Shown: positions 23,781 through 36,795 of the stretch, one piece after another
Numbering within the stretch: the first letter of the stretch is position 1
How the letters are laid out: every line of letters begins with the position of its first letter
Assembly: GCA_034401795.1 (NCBI GenBank)
Contig: CM067359.1
Span: 144,342,233-144,406,232, forward strand
Reading direction: 5' to 3'
From: Chaetoderma sp. LZ-2023a
Taxonomy: Eukaryota > Mollusca > Caudofoveata > Chaetodermatida > Chaetodermatidae
DNA: 64,000 bases
Notes under the pieces: generated by a model
The model's database searches: none
What the model was told of the DNA's origin: nothing
The model's input: only the letters and a program-made list of their open reading frames with translations
Made by a program: the position numbers and the translations under genes

Positions 23781-25640
23781 GCAACTCCTCCTAGCCCATT
23801 TCACGCAGAAACTTGAAATTCTGGTATGATTACACATATGGCCATGGATGTGCATGGCACTTTTGAAATGTTGTCATGACGCCAAGGAGGTTGGCACTGT
23901 GGGTAAAAATTTTTATTTATGCAAAGGTGGTCATGTCACATATCATTGTCAAGCCAATGATGAATAGACTACAATACAATGAATTATTTTTATCTTTGGT
24001 CCAACTTAGCGTAGGGGGCGGGGACAAAAGTGGGCAACAATCGATTGTAACGCAACTCTTCCTAGACCATTTCACAGAGACCTTTAAACTTTTGGTATGA
24101 TTAAACATATTGCGAGGAATGTGCATGGCACTTTTGAAATTTTGTCGTGACCGCAGGGTGTGGGGACTGTGTGTCAAAAATTTAATTTATCCAAACATGG
24201 TCATGTCACATATCATTTTGAAGCCAATGATGAGTAGACTACAGTACAATGAATTATTTCGATCTTGGGTCTAACTGAGGGTAGTGGATATCAAAAGTGC
24301 GCACCAATCGATTGTTACACAACTCCTCCTAGACCATTTCACATAGAAGCTTGAAACCTTTGGTATCATTGCACATATGGACAGGGATTTGCATGACACT
24401 TTTGGAATTTTGGCATGACCCCAGCGGCAGGGCCCTGGGGGTGGGAAATGCGTGTCAAAATTTAAATTTTTTACAAAGGTCATGTTGCATATCATTTTCA
24501 AGCCAATGGTATGTAGTCTACAGTACAAGGAATTATTTTGATCTTGAGTCAAACTGAGGGTAGGAGGCGGGGTCAAAATTTCAAAGTGGGCACCAATCAA
24601 TTGTAATGCAACTCCTCCTAGACCACTTCAGATAGAAACTTGAAACTTTGGAGATGATTGTACATCTGGCTAGTGATTTGCATGACACTTTTTAAATTTT
24701 ATCATGAACCCCATGGTGTGGGGACTGTGGGTAAAAAAATTAATTTATCCAAAGGTGGTCATGTCACATATCATTTTCAAGCCAACGATGAGTAGACAAC
24801 AATACATGGAATTATTTTGATCTTGCATCAAACTGAGGGTAAAGGGAGGGGTCAAAAGTTGGCACAAATTGATTGTCACGCAACTCCTAGAGCATTTGAC
24901 ATCTAAATATGTATTATGCTGATTGTTTTTTAAAATGTTTCTTCTTTTTTCAAACTACGAACTTTGCTTATGTTTGGACCATTGGCCAGTTGTCATTAAA
25001 TGACTTCACGTTATTCCTGGGCAGATAAGCTTTATGGGTCAGTCTCCAAGCTATGCTTGCCTAATGGGTAGTACCACAGGTGTTTTGAATTCACATGTTG
25101 ATTGTCAAATTTCAAAATATGACTATCCGGTGGTCCATCATATCCTGTGATGTACAATTAATATACAGTACAGGTAAGCTATTTGCTATCTTCTGATAGC
25201 TCTTGTGGAATTTTGGTATAACCCCAGTGATGGGAAATGTGGAGTAAAAAATTTTCCAACGGTGGTCATGTCACATATCATTTTAAAGCCAATGATGAGT
25301 AGACTACAGTCGAAGGAATTATTTTGATCTTGGGTCAAACTGAGGGTAGGGGGCAGGGTCAAAAGTGGGCACCAATCAATTGTAACACAACTACTCCTAG
25401 ACCATTTCACATAGAAATTTATTATTTCACATATGGCCAGAGATGTGCATGACACATTGGAATTTTGATATCAGCCGATGGGTAAGGGGAAATGGTGGGC
25501 AGAAAATAAATTTTATCAAATGTGGTCATGTCACATATCATTTTGAAGCTTGTAGTTACTAGACTACAGTACAACATATTATTTTGTTCTTGAGTCAATC
25601 TGCGGGCAGTGAGCAGGAGTCAAATGGGCAATCTAATTCT
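23781..25640 (+). repeat. Minisatellite, ~265-290-bp period, unit copy 1
   Basis: About six to seven diverged units, starting near CAACTCCTCCTAGACCATTT at 23783, 24053, 24320, 24610, 24890 and 25388. Each contains GGTCATGTCACATATCATTT, GTAGACTACAGTAC and ATCTTGGGTCAAACTGAGGG. No reading frame is kept across units, so it is not a protein repeat. The same array stands at 33838-35580. Confidence 0.88.
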
Positions 25641-27216
25641 ATATATGTACATGGCTTGGATATTGTTTCTTCACGGAATAGTTAGTCCTGCGCAGACCCG
25701 GTCCTGCAGCAGCCGGTTCCTCAGGTAACTTAAAAATGCGAGATATTGCTATCTTCTAATACCTCTTGTCCTGCTAGTTACTTCTCCCGAAGCACCAGGT
25801 ATAGAACAGTCAAACTGGTTCCATGTTACCAGATTTAGTGTCCAAAGAAATCCCTGATTAACCTGTTTACTGCTGAATGACCAATCATCTAGCTGATTTT
25901 GTGACCAGTTTTGTGTATCTTCTCCAAAACCACCAAGGCGATTGATCAGAAAGACAAGAAATATTATCTAAAGAAGTTTCCCCAGATAACTAGATTGTAC
26001 ATGAAGTACACGAAAATAATGTCTAGTTCAAGTGCAGGTATTCTTGGAAGCCGTATATCTGTTGATGGAACAGATCTAGTTATTATTATTATTATTCCGC
26101 CGCCAGCCATTTCCAGCAAGTAAATTGAACCAAAACTCCGAAACCGGCAAGCAAATTGAATCAAAACTCAGAATCTATGGTTGAGATCACCCCCTGAATC
26201 AAAATAGCTAAACAGAGCCTGATTGGCTCAGGGCATTGGCGGCCATATTGATGACGTCATAAATGACAAAATAATCTTCTCCTCTGGAACTTCTGAAGCG
26301 ATCTGGCTAAGATTTGGGAAATATAATTAGTCTATGGCGGCAAGTAAAATTTGTTCGCAAAAACTTGATTGGTAAAACAGTATCGCCACCATGGACCAAT
26401 CAAATTCGAGCATTTTGAACTTTTTTATTTGATGGATTTGGATGGAGAAAATTGCTATACATATGTTAGTTGACCATCTGCATGGTGTGTTTTAAAATGA
26501 ACGAGACCCATCTGTAAAGGGCGGAACTATTTAGATTTTAAATTTCCTCTTTATTATGTAGTAGAAGACAGTTTGCTATAGGCTCTAATAAAAATGATTA
26601 ATGTGACATTTGATTTTCATTTTATATCTCTGGGGTAATAAATGGCATTTGCTACTGTAAATGCTCTAGGCAAACAGATTAATATAATGGGGATTTAATT
26701 GCCATTTAATACCAGTTGACCATCTGCCCGATTAACCCATGAATGTATTAATGTCAATATAAAACTTGCACTTAATGTAGATGCTAAGGATAGCTGATGA
26801 ATATTTTTCAAAACAATTTGACAGGAAATTGTTCCTGCCTATTAAACCTTCTACTGATGAAATATTAGATTTTGTATTAACCCTTATACTGCAATGTTAA
26901 CTTTTATTTCATTGATTTTGTACTAATTTTCCAGTATCCATTAAGAAATATTGGAAAGGTAAATTGTCACACACTTCGTATATTTTTTACTGCTGAATGG
27001 CCAATCCCTGATTAACCTATTTACTGCTGAATGGCCAATCATCTAGCTGAATTTTGTGACTAGATTTGTGTCTGTATATAAATCTTATCCAAAGCCACCT
27101 AAGTGATTGATCGGAATGACAAGTATTATTATCTAGAGCAGTTACTAAAAAGTGAATTTCACCAGAGAACATTTGTATACAATTTGTACACATTGATCCC
27201 TGAATTTCATGTAACA

Positions 27217-27301
27217 TGTTGAATATTTGGAAACTAATTTGACTGTGTGTTGTGGCTGCAACAACGCCCAGTGAAATAGTTTCAAAATATTCAACATAAT
27301 G
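27217..27301. repeat. Foldback A, copy 2 counterpart
   Basis: Matches 16528-16610 with a few substitutions, including GAATATTTGG for GAATATTTTG. Confidence 0.85.
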
Positions 27302-27317
27302 TTAAAAACATAGGGCC

Positions 27318-27553
27318 TTAACCCTCTTATGATGAAGCCGGCCAAACCGGCCTCTGCAGGGGTCTTGAGGAATGTCGATTAGTAGGCCAAGTGAAAACTA
27401 TTTCTGAAAGTTTACCACTGGAATGACTGGCTCAGTAAGCGAGCCAGTCATTCCAGTAGCAAAATTTCAAAATACAATTTTCTTGGCCTGCAATAAGACA
27501 TTCAACAAGAAAATGTTTAGTTTTTTGGCAAGATTTAGTCATTAAAGGGTTAA
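27318..27553. mobile_element. TTAA-MITE B, copy 2 counterpart
   Basis: Same length, ends and centre as 16627-16862, with intact TTAA at both ends. Confidence 0.78.
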
Positions 27554-28471
27554 ATGTTAAGGACATAGGGCTTACAATTTGTACACTTGATGGACATTAT
27601 AATCCTGTCTAGCATAGTTAGAAATCGGAGGGGCATTGCTAGAAATTGATACCTCTATGTTTTTATGCCTGTAATAAATAAGCAACAACGCTCGCTAACT
27701 GGTCCCATCAGGCTACGGGACATATTCAGTATTTTAGAGATTCATTTGGAACGATATTACATTATAGAGTACCTTAAGTTATTTGTAGAACACAGGACTT
27801 GAATAATTTTATGTCCCTCTCTTCCTGTGATAGCACTTTGAAAGAAAGCGCACACCAGGCAGTCTTTGACGAACTGTGTCAGAGGGCTTATCTGAGTTAA
27901 ATATCACTGATGTCTATTGCTGCATATGCAGTGCATTAAGATCAATCTATGTACAGTAACATCATTATTTTAAAGTTCATGGCCTCCAAAGTCCTTGGTC
28001 TCCAAAATCATTTCTCTTTTTCAACTGCCCTGTATTAACCCACCTTTACTGACAAATTCTTAAGCTCCTAATGAGATCGTTATTGACAGGATTATAATGT
28101 CGATTCCGAACAGAAATATACTGAAAATTATTGTTGACTAGGGTATCAACAACATGCAGCCAAATTGTTTTTTTAAAGTCAGCCAAATTGTTTCAGGTTT
28201 CTTTGATAACTGTTCTGAAAATAGAATGAAATAGACTGTTACACTGTTTATTCATTTGGACAAACAATCATGAAATGCTTTAGTGTCATGAGAAGAATGA
28301 ACGAGACCAATGATTGGGGTTGCGGCTCACAAACCACAGTGGGGGAGGTGATAATTACCCTGCATAAAAAGGCTAACATTTCAATTTCGCATTGATCTCA
28401 ACATAATTATTTATCCAATGATCGATTTAAAAGCGCATTTATTTCTGAAGATAGTTGTGCGGAGAACCAAC

Positions 28472-28551
28472 GTAATGTTTTGAAAGCATGTTGACTGAAC
28501 GTTGTTGCTACCTAAGGAAACAATTACGTTCAGTCAAATTGTTTTTAAATA
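28472..28551. repeat. Variant foldback A, copy 2 counterpart
   Basis: CATGTTGACTGAACGTTGTT and AACAATTACGTTCAGTCAAA flank CTACCTAAGGA. Equivalent to 17752-17828. Confidence 0.75.
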
Positions 28552-29699
28552 ATGAGCCAGGGCATTTCCAGAACGTTAGGATGCATTGAGTAGGGTTAAA
28601 TAGATAATCGGAGTGATATCAATAAAACTCCAAATGCAAAATTAACCAGTTTCCTTCTAGCAGGGCTAAAGAAACTAGTGAAATTATGCAGTGATCCATC
28701 ACTGCTTGTATGTATTGAAACAAGACTGGATTTTTGTGAGAAATCTTGTAGCCTGCTTGGCAATTATCATATTATGTTTGTTGAAACCTGTTGCTATTTA
28801 GGGTAGCAGCAACTTTCAGTCATGAGTATTTATCTGTAGGGAACTGAAATATTTAATGTGATGATTGTCCGAGTTTGTTTACATTTCTATCAGCGTATAT
28901 AACTAGTTGTTGCTTCGCCGCCCATTCGCTCACCACCCACCCACCCCCGTATGTAATGCTATTTTGTTACATGTAATGAAACCACTCTATTCTGCTTCAA
29001 AATAAAATAGCCATTATGGAGTTTGTTTTGACAATTATGTTGCTGGAATGAGTTGATAAATTGTTGCTATCAATTCAGTCACATTGGCCGGAATTCAACA
29101 AGGATGTTTAAACCAGGATTAGCCTAAACCGGGTAACAAATCACAAAGTAATTGCGATGTTAGTTTTATAGATTGGGCGATGTCTCCAACTTTTCCTTGT
29201 TTGAGAGCTAGGTCACGTCCCGTGCAAGAGGTGTGGCCTAAATTAAGTTTTAAATAATTGTCCTTGTTCTATGTCTATTCAGCGCCATGCCCAATTTGGC
29301 CGGGTTGTAGCATAAGCGCTGAGCCTGATATTCCGCCACGCTTGGACAATCTATATTAGTGAGAGAACTCAAAGCCGATGGTACGATTTTGTCCCAATTG
29401 CGCCGTAGATTGGAATTTATATAGTCAATGATAGTAATTAATTATATACCTATGATCATTCCGTTGCTGAATTATGTTGCAAAAACTTACCCCAAAACAC
29501 CGGCATTATTTTAGAGGTCCAATCTGTGCTGTTTAAAGGGTGGGGCAAATATCATGACATTTTAAATACGCAAGGCTGTTCATTTTAACGTTGCGAGATC
29601 ATACACATATATTAACGTATTTGCTGATGTTGCTGCATGCATTTTGCACTCGGTACCATTCCATCTGGTGTCCATCATACAATAGGATCACATTATACT

Positions 29700-29850
29700 A
29701 TAATACAGAGAGAGGATGGCATTGAGGGCGGGCGGGAGAGGATGGCGGGAGCGAGGGAAGGATTGAGGGAAGGGAGAAGTGGAGGAGAGGGAGACGGAGG
29801 GGAGAGAGGGTGGAGAGAGAGAGAGAGAGAGGGAGAGAGAGAGAGAGGAT
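29700..29850. repeat. GA-rich tract, copy 2 counterpart
   Basis: Purine-rich low-complexity sequence with AGAGAGAG runs, shorter and more interrupted than at 19011-19155. Confidence 0.85.
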
Positions 29851-30924
29851 AATGTTTCAAAAATAGTCTTCTCTTGGTATGCAAACGGACATTTTCCAAG
29901 ACTACCGCAGAAGCCGTTTTGGCCAGCTTAAGTGTTAAAGAGTTAGCTAGATAGATAGATTTATTACACAATAGGCAATTGGCCTTTGAGTGAATACAAT
30001 GCTATTTATTATGCATTGTATGGCGGACAAATTATTTGCATTGTGTCCACACAGATGTCACAACCCCCTCCTCCGACCCCCACCCCAACCCCTGAACACA
30101 CACTTGCTGTGCGCGCGTGCTTTGTATGTGGATAGCTATTACAAATGTAGTGGAAAATGTACTATATTATATGCTGACATTTACACCTTTATTGGGCAAG
30201 TTTAGTCAATGAAAACATTGTTATTGAAGGCAGTAACGGCGTTCACTAAAAAATAGATGCTGATGTATGTTGATGGTGGTTCTTAAGTATTAGCGGCCAC
30301 TTGACCTTTATATGACCTGCATATGACCACCTATCTAAGGGGCCCACTTGAGTTGTGGCTCTAAAAACGCATTGCTATTCCTGTATAGGACCACCCATCT
30401 AAGCGATTATTTAGCCTAATGCATAGGACTACCTATCTAAGGTAGACCACTTGAGTTTTATTGATAACCACCATGCATATATACGGTTGAAACGAGTGGG
30501 AGGGAGGTGGAGGGGAGAGGGGGGGGGGTGAAGGGGGCAGGTAGTTGAAGTGACGGGGGAGATAGATCAACTATGTGATGATATAGAATATATCATTATG
30601 TTCCAGCCCTAATACGTCTGTTTTTGTTGCAACGGTCATGTTATAAAGCTATGAAATACTAAACGATATCTGTTGCGTGCTGCTATTGCTGCTAGTTGAT
30701 GAAAAATTAATACAGTTACATAATGCATAGCGACATTTGAACGCGAAACTTGCATAAATTCTGGGAATATTGGGATAAATCACTATGTTTCAGCCTTAAT
30801 AACTTTGCAACGACCAGTAGCAAGAGGTTTCTGTTGCAAGGGTCGTATTCAGAGGTTTACACATACTAAGACATCTGAGATATATGTTACAATTGTTACT
30901 AGTTCCAGAATTATTAATACGATT

Positions 30925-31045
30925 CCACCCATGCAACAGAAAGCTGTTGCTAGTGGCCGTTGAAACATTATTAATGCTGGAACATAGTGATCCTTTCCTT
31001 AATTTCCGCTAATTTATACAAGTTTCAGGTTCCAAGCACGCTATG
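30925..31045 (-). repeat. 121-bp microinversion in copy 2
   Basis: Starts CCACCCATGCAACAG and ends AGCACGCTATG, the exact reverse complement of 20341-20461. The flanks AATACGATT and TTCATAGATTATG are collinear between copies. Confidence 0.93.
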
Positions 31046-32353
31046 TTCATAGATTATGAAATACTAAAATACTCGAGTTTTGCGTTGCTATTTCTATTAA
31101 TTGTTTAATTATTAATACCCTTGCATAGTGCAGTTGAATGTGATACTTGTAAAAAAAAATACAGGAAAATATTGAATATTATGGAAGTGCACCACATGAA
31201 TTTTATTGATGGCGATTCTCAAAAACACTGCTCTTAGACAGAGATGCTGATGTATGATGACGGTGGTTCTCAGTGATTAGCGCTCAATTACGTTCTATGA
31301 CCAGCTCTGTAAGTGAACCGCTTGAGTGGTGGTTCTCAAACCCATTGCTATTACAGTATAGGACCATACATCTACGCACTTAATTAGCCTACTGCATTAG
31401 AATGCCTATCTAAGGTGGACCACTTGAGTCTTATTGGTGATGCTTCTAAAAACATTGCTATTTGTGGTTATTGTGAAACCTGTGGCATCTTAAACCACAG
31501 GTATGACAGGTCGTAACAGACCACCTTTAGAAACATTTTAATGTAATTAATTAACCTACTATTATCTTCCCAAAACAGGGAAATCATAACATTAGCAAAC
31601 TAACTTCCATGATTTATATGCACAGCACACCATTGGATAAGTTATGGGAGACCTATCAGAACTATCTTGATAACAAGGGCAATCAATCTGGCCAGAGTAA
31701 TTCAGCTAAACAATTAAGGTTTAACTCACTTTTTAGCGAAAAATATGACCGTGACCTATAACATAAATGATAGAAATTGTGATTAAAATGTTATCTTTAA
31801 TAGGCCTACGTTCGAAACATACGAGGATGATATATTTAAGAGTTCCAATCATGGCCACTCACGAATGCAACTCAAGCTAACTAAAGGTGGCTCAATAGCT
31901 ATTATGAGTAATGAACTGGATTTGCTACTGTAAATGCTCCAGGCAAACATATTAATGTGATAGGGATTTAATTATCATTTAATACATGTTGACCATGGGG
32001 GCCAATTAACCCATCAACCTATGAATGCCAATATAAACCTATCGCTTATTGTAGATGCTAAGGATACCCACAGAATATTTTAACAATCTGACTGGAAGTT
32101 GTTCCTGCCTATTAACCCTTCTACTGCTAAGATAATAGATTGGTATTAACCTTTATACTGCAGAATGCTAACTTTTACTTGGAATCCTTCTAGAAATTGT
32201 TCTGATTATTCTCTTTTATTATTATTATAATTACTATTCCTCTTCTATCGGCTTCTTTTGAGCCATGGATCCCGGAATGCTATGACCTTTGTCATATCAG
32301 CGTGGGCATAGATGAACGAGTGTTTGAAAACTAGAAGATAATCTGTCCACTTG

Positions 32354-32585
32354 CCCTGTAGGTGGGGCTTAGAATACACCTTCCGTATCCTCTGCGTGTC
32401 GTAAGAGGGGACTAAAGGAGGTAAGGGTGAGGTAACCCTGACAGAAACCTCGAGTGCTGAAGACGGAGGTTCCAGGCCGCACGGCGCAAACTAATAAACC
32501 ATGGATCCACGCACTTAACGCTTATGATCATGTCGATAGTCACTTAGGACTGGCGGTATGATCAGCGAACGAAAAGAAGAAGAAG
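32354..32585 (+). mobile_element. SINE-like element, copy 2 counterpart
   Basis: Corresponds to 22300-22528, with a slightly longer GAAGAAGAAG tail. Confidence 0.85.
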
Positions 32586-32804
32586 ATCTGTCAATAAACG
32601 TCCGAGATATGAACTTCCGAAATTACTACATCATATATAGCAAAGGTCTAATTTCAGAAGTGTTCCTTAATAGACAGGTTAGATCTGTTACAGTTTCCGC
32701 CGTCGAGCAGATTTATGGTGACAACTCTAGATTTCACACTCCTGTTCCTTGCAGCCGAATGTCCAAGTTTATTTAGCAACATAGTTTGGTAGACTGAGTT
32801 GTTT

Positions 32805-32885
32805 CTTTAAAAATAATTTGACTGAAGGTCATTGCTGCGGGAGGAACAACTTTCAGTCAAACACATTACAAAAAATTCAACAACA
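32805..32885. repeat. Foldback A, diverged, copy 2 counterpart
   Basis: Same sequence context as 22745-22828. Confidence 0.7.
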
Positions 32886-33837
32886 TAGATGTCAGAGCAC
32901 ACAATAATATCTTAAATATTTAGGCATCAGCGGAAAAAAGGTCAATCTAGTAATGATGATTTTATATAGCTTTCATGATAAAGCTCCATCAGATGGAAAT
33001 TCAGGGTTATAACCAGGAAGATATTTATTACCCAAAGACGAACACGTGCTCTGGCGCCAAAAGATGGTTATTCTTTAAAAGGGATGGTGGTATGACGAGA
33101 AGCCGTAAGCAACCACCATCTTTTGGTCCAAAACCTCTGCTTAGTATAGCGAATAAGTTGTATTAACTGACTATCTGTCTTTAACAACCACTTTTTGATG
33201 GACCATACAGTGCCCATTATAAACAGGCTTGAGTGATCTTGCATGCTTAAATGCGCTATTATACTCTTCTCTTAATAGAGCGGATTAGTGATTTAGCTTT
33301 TAACACTTTGAACCCTAAAGTGCTAAAATCTTATTTTCCTGATAATACTAGAAGTATTGCGTAAGTTGATGAATGTATTGAAAGAAATTTGACTGGAAAC
33401 TGTGGCCACAGCCGTCATATATCCCTACCCAAGCCCTCCAACCAGTTTCAGAATCTTATCTATTCAGTTTTCTTAAGTTGACAAATGCGTGGTGTGATTC
33501 AATACTAGAAGCGTGACAGTAAAAGTAGTTCCTGTCTCAATTAGCTACATCAGTTGGTGACAACTTTAGATTTCACCCTTTACCCCTTCTTTAGTGCATC
33601 TGAAATGGTCTTGCGAAATGTCCATTTGCAAACTAAGAGAAGACTATTTATGAAAATTTACAACTGGAATGATTAGCTCGATAACCGAGCCAGTCACTCC
33701 AGTGGTAAATTTTCAAAATAGTCTTCTCTTGGTCTAGAAATGGATATTTTCCATGAGAAAATTAAGATTTTCTTGAACAAATTTAAAAATTGCAACAGAA
33801 AGGCAATCTTAACGGTCTATTTAAAAGAGCTACCATC

Positions 33838-35580
33838 GCAACTCCTCCTAGCCCATTTCACGCAGAAACTTGAAACTTCTGGTATGATTACACATATGGC
33901 CATGGATGGGCATGGCACTTTTGAAATTTTGTCATGATGCCGAGAGGGTGGGGACTGTGGGTAAAAATTTTAATTTGTGCAAAGGTGGTCATGTCACATA
34001 TCATTGTCAAGCCAATGATGAATATACTACAACACAAGGAATTATTTTTATCTTGGGTCCAACTTAGGGTAGGGGGCGGGGACACAAGTGGGCACCAATC
34101 GATTGTAAAGCAACTCGTCCTAGACCATTTCACAGAGACCTTTAAACTTTCCGTATGATTACACATATTGCGAGGAATGTGCATGGCACTTTTGAAATTT
34201 TGTCATGACCGCAGGGGGTGGGGACTGTGGGTAAAAAATTTAATTTATTAATCTAACTGAGGGTAGTGGGGATCAAAAGTGGGCACCAATCCTCCTAGAT
34301 CATTTCACATAGAAGCTTGAAACTTTTGGTATCATTGCACATATGGACAGGGATTTGCATGGCACTTTTGGAATTTTGGCATGACCCCAGGGGCAGGGCC
34401 CTGGGGGTGGGAAATGTGTGTCAAAATTTAAATTTTTCCAAAGGTCATGTTGCATATCATTTTCAAGCCAATGGTAAGTAGTCTACAGTACAAGGAATTA
34501 TTTCGATCTTGGGTCAAACTGAGGGTGGGAGGCGGCGTCAAAATTTCGGAAGTGGGCACCAATCAATTGTAATGCAACTCTCCTAGACCACTTCAGATAG
34601 AAACTTGAAACTTTGGAGATGATTGCACATCTGGCCAGTGATTTGCATGACACCTTTTAAATTTTATCATGAACCCCAGGGTGTGGGGACTGTGGGTAAA
34701 ACATTTAATTTATCCAAAGGTGGTCATGTCACATATCATGTTCAAGCCAACGATGAGTAGACAACAATACAAGGAATTATTTTGATCTTGCGTCAAACTG
34801 AGGGTATAGGGCGGGGTCAAAGGTGGGCACAAATCAATTGTCATTCAACCCCTAGAGCATTTGACATCTAAATATGTATTATGCTGATTGTTTTTTTTAA
34901 TGTTTCTTCTTTTTTCAGACTATGAACTTTGCTTATGTTTGGACCATTTGCCAGTTGTCATTAAATGACTTCACGTTACTCCTGGGCAGATAAGCTTTAT
35001 GGTTCAGTCTCCAAGCTATGCTTTCCCAATGGGTAGTACCAACATTCAAAATGTGACTATCCGGTGGTCCTTCATATCCTGTGATGTACAATTAATATAC
35101 AATACAGGTAAGCTATTTGCTATCTTCTGATAGCTCTTGTGGAATTTTGGTATGACCCCAGTGATGGGAAATGTGGAGTAACAAATAAAATCTTTCCAAA
35201 GGTGGTAATGTCACATATCATTTTGAAGCCAATGATGAGTAGACTACAGTACAAGGAATTATTTTGATCTTGGGTCAAACTGAGGGTATGGGGCAGGGTC
35301 AAAAGTGGGCACCAATCTATTGTAACACAACTCCTCCTAGACCATTTCACATAGAAATGTATGATTCAACATATGGCCAGGGATGTGCATGACACATTGG
35401 AATTTTGATATCAGCTGAAGGCGTGGGGGAAATGGTGGGCAGAATATAAATTTTATCAAATGTGGTCATGTCACATATCATTTTGAAGCTTGTGGTTAGT
35501 AGACTACAGTACAACACATTATTTTGTTCTTGAGTCAATCTGCGGGCAGTGAGCAGGAGTCAAATGGGCAATCTAATTCT
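33838..35580 (+). repeat. Minisatellite, ~265-290-bp period, unit copy 2
   Basis: Collinear with 23781-25640. Small deletions within units, for example near 34255 and 35040, make it shorter than copy 1. Confidence 0.88.
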
Positions 35581-36062
35581 ATATATGTACATGGCTTGGA
35601 TATTGTTTCTTCACAGAATAGGTAGTCCTGCGCAGAGCGGGTCCTGCAGCAGCCGGTTCCTTGGGTAACTTAAAAATGCGGGATATTGCTATCTTCTAAT
35701 ACCTCTTGTCCTGCTAGTTACTTCTCCCGTAGCACCAGGTATAGAACAGTCAAACTGGTTCCATGTTATCAGATTTAGTGTCCAAAGAAATCCCTGATTA
35801 ACCTGTTTACTGCTGAATGACCAATCATCTAGCTGATTTTGTGACCAGTTTTGTGTATATAGATCTTCTCCAAAACCACCTAGGCGATTGATCAGAAAGA
35901 CAAGAAATATTATCTAAAGAAGTAAAACGGAATTTCACCAGATAACTAGATTGTACATGAAGTACAAGAAAAGAATGTCTAGTTCGAGTGCAGGTATTCT
36001 TGGAAGCCGTATATCTGTTCATGGAACAGATCTAGTTATTATTATTATTATTATTATTATTA

Positions 36063-36562
36063 NNNNNNNNNNNNNNNNNNNNNNNNNNNNNNNNNNNNNN
36101 NNNNNNNNNNNNNNNNNNNNNNNNNNNNNNNNNNNNNNNNNNNNNNNNNNNNNNNNNNNNNNNNNNNNNNNNNNNNNNNNNNNNNNNNNNNNNNNNNNNN
36201 NNNNNNNNNNNNNNNNNNNNNNNNNNNNNNNNNNNNNNNNNNNNNNNNNNNNNNNNNNNNNNNNNNNNNNNNNNNNNNNNNNNNNNNNNNNNNNNNNNNN
36301 NNNNNNNNNNNNNNNNNNNNNNNNNNNNNNNNNNNNNNNNNNNNNNNNNNNNNNNNNNNNNNNNNNNNNNNNNNNNNNNNNNNNNNNNNNNNNNNNNNNN
36401 NNNNNNNNNNNNNNNNNNNNNNNNNNNNNNNNNNNNNNNNNNNNNNNNNNNNNNNNNNNNNNNNNNNNNNNNNNNNNNNNNNNNNNNNNNNNNNNNNNNN
36501 NNNNNNNNNNNNNNNNNNNNNNNNNNNNNNNNNNNNNNNNNNNNNNNNNNNNNNNNNNNNNN
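36063..36562. other. Assembly gap of exactly 500 N
   Basis: A placeholder gap placed exactly where the ATT tract ending the large tandem unit would lead into a further copy. What follows at 36563 is unrelated. Confidence 0.99.
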
Positions 36563-36660
36563 ACCAACTCCATAAAATCAGGTATCAATCTAGCAGGGTG
36601 AGAATCCACCTTTTCATGCAGGTCTCGGGCCCTAACCCGACACATAGTCATTTGCCTACT

Positions 36661-36795
36661 ATGATAATGTCTATTATCTAGTCTAGCTCAAAATAAACAA
36701 TTAAAACGCCGCACTCTCCATGGTCCTGCCCATACTGAGTCCGGGAATTACCATAGCTTCCAGTACCGAGTCAATTCCCAACAACAGTCAGATTC
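36661..36795. repeat. DIRS-like left inverted terminal repeat
   Basis: Reverse-complement match to 43711-43848, including GGGAATTACCATAGCTTCC, CATACTGAGTCCGGG and CTAGTCTAGCTC. Inverted, not direct, ends separate it from ordinary LTR elements. Confidence 0.9.

Larger units (their letters stand above)
15406..26096 (+). repeat. Large tandem unit, copy 1 (10.7 kb)
   Basis: The unit starts CCGCCGCCAGCCATTTCC and ends GGAACAGATCTAG plus an ATT tract. It recurs head to tail from 26097 with only a few differences per 60 bases by eye. No ORF of 110 or more codons is present and none shows coding constraint. It contains foldback A and TTAA-MITE B elements, a GA tract, a SINE copy and a long minisatellite. 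All are shared by both copies, so they were in the ancestor of the duplication. It could be a segmental duplication or part of a longer satellite-like array. Confidence 0.92.
26097..36062 (+). repeat. Large tandem unit, copy 2 (cut by the gap)
   Basis: The second head-to-tail copy of 15406-26096. It ends, like copy 1, in GGAACAGATCTAG plus an ATT tract, at which point the contig stops. Relative to copy 1 it has the 121-bp inversion at 30925, a loss of about 503 bp near 32120 and a loss of about 60 bp near 30310. It gains about 40 bp near 28245. Confidence 0.93.

Noticed and set aside
23781-25640. The 265-290-bp array as a tandem protein repeat
   Set aside because: Neither strand keeps an open frame from unit to unit.
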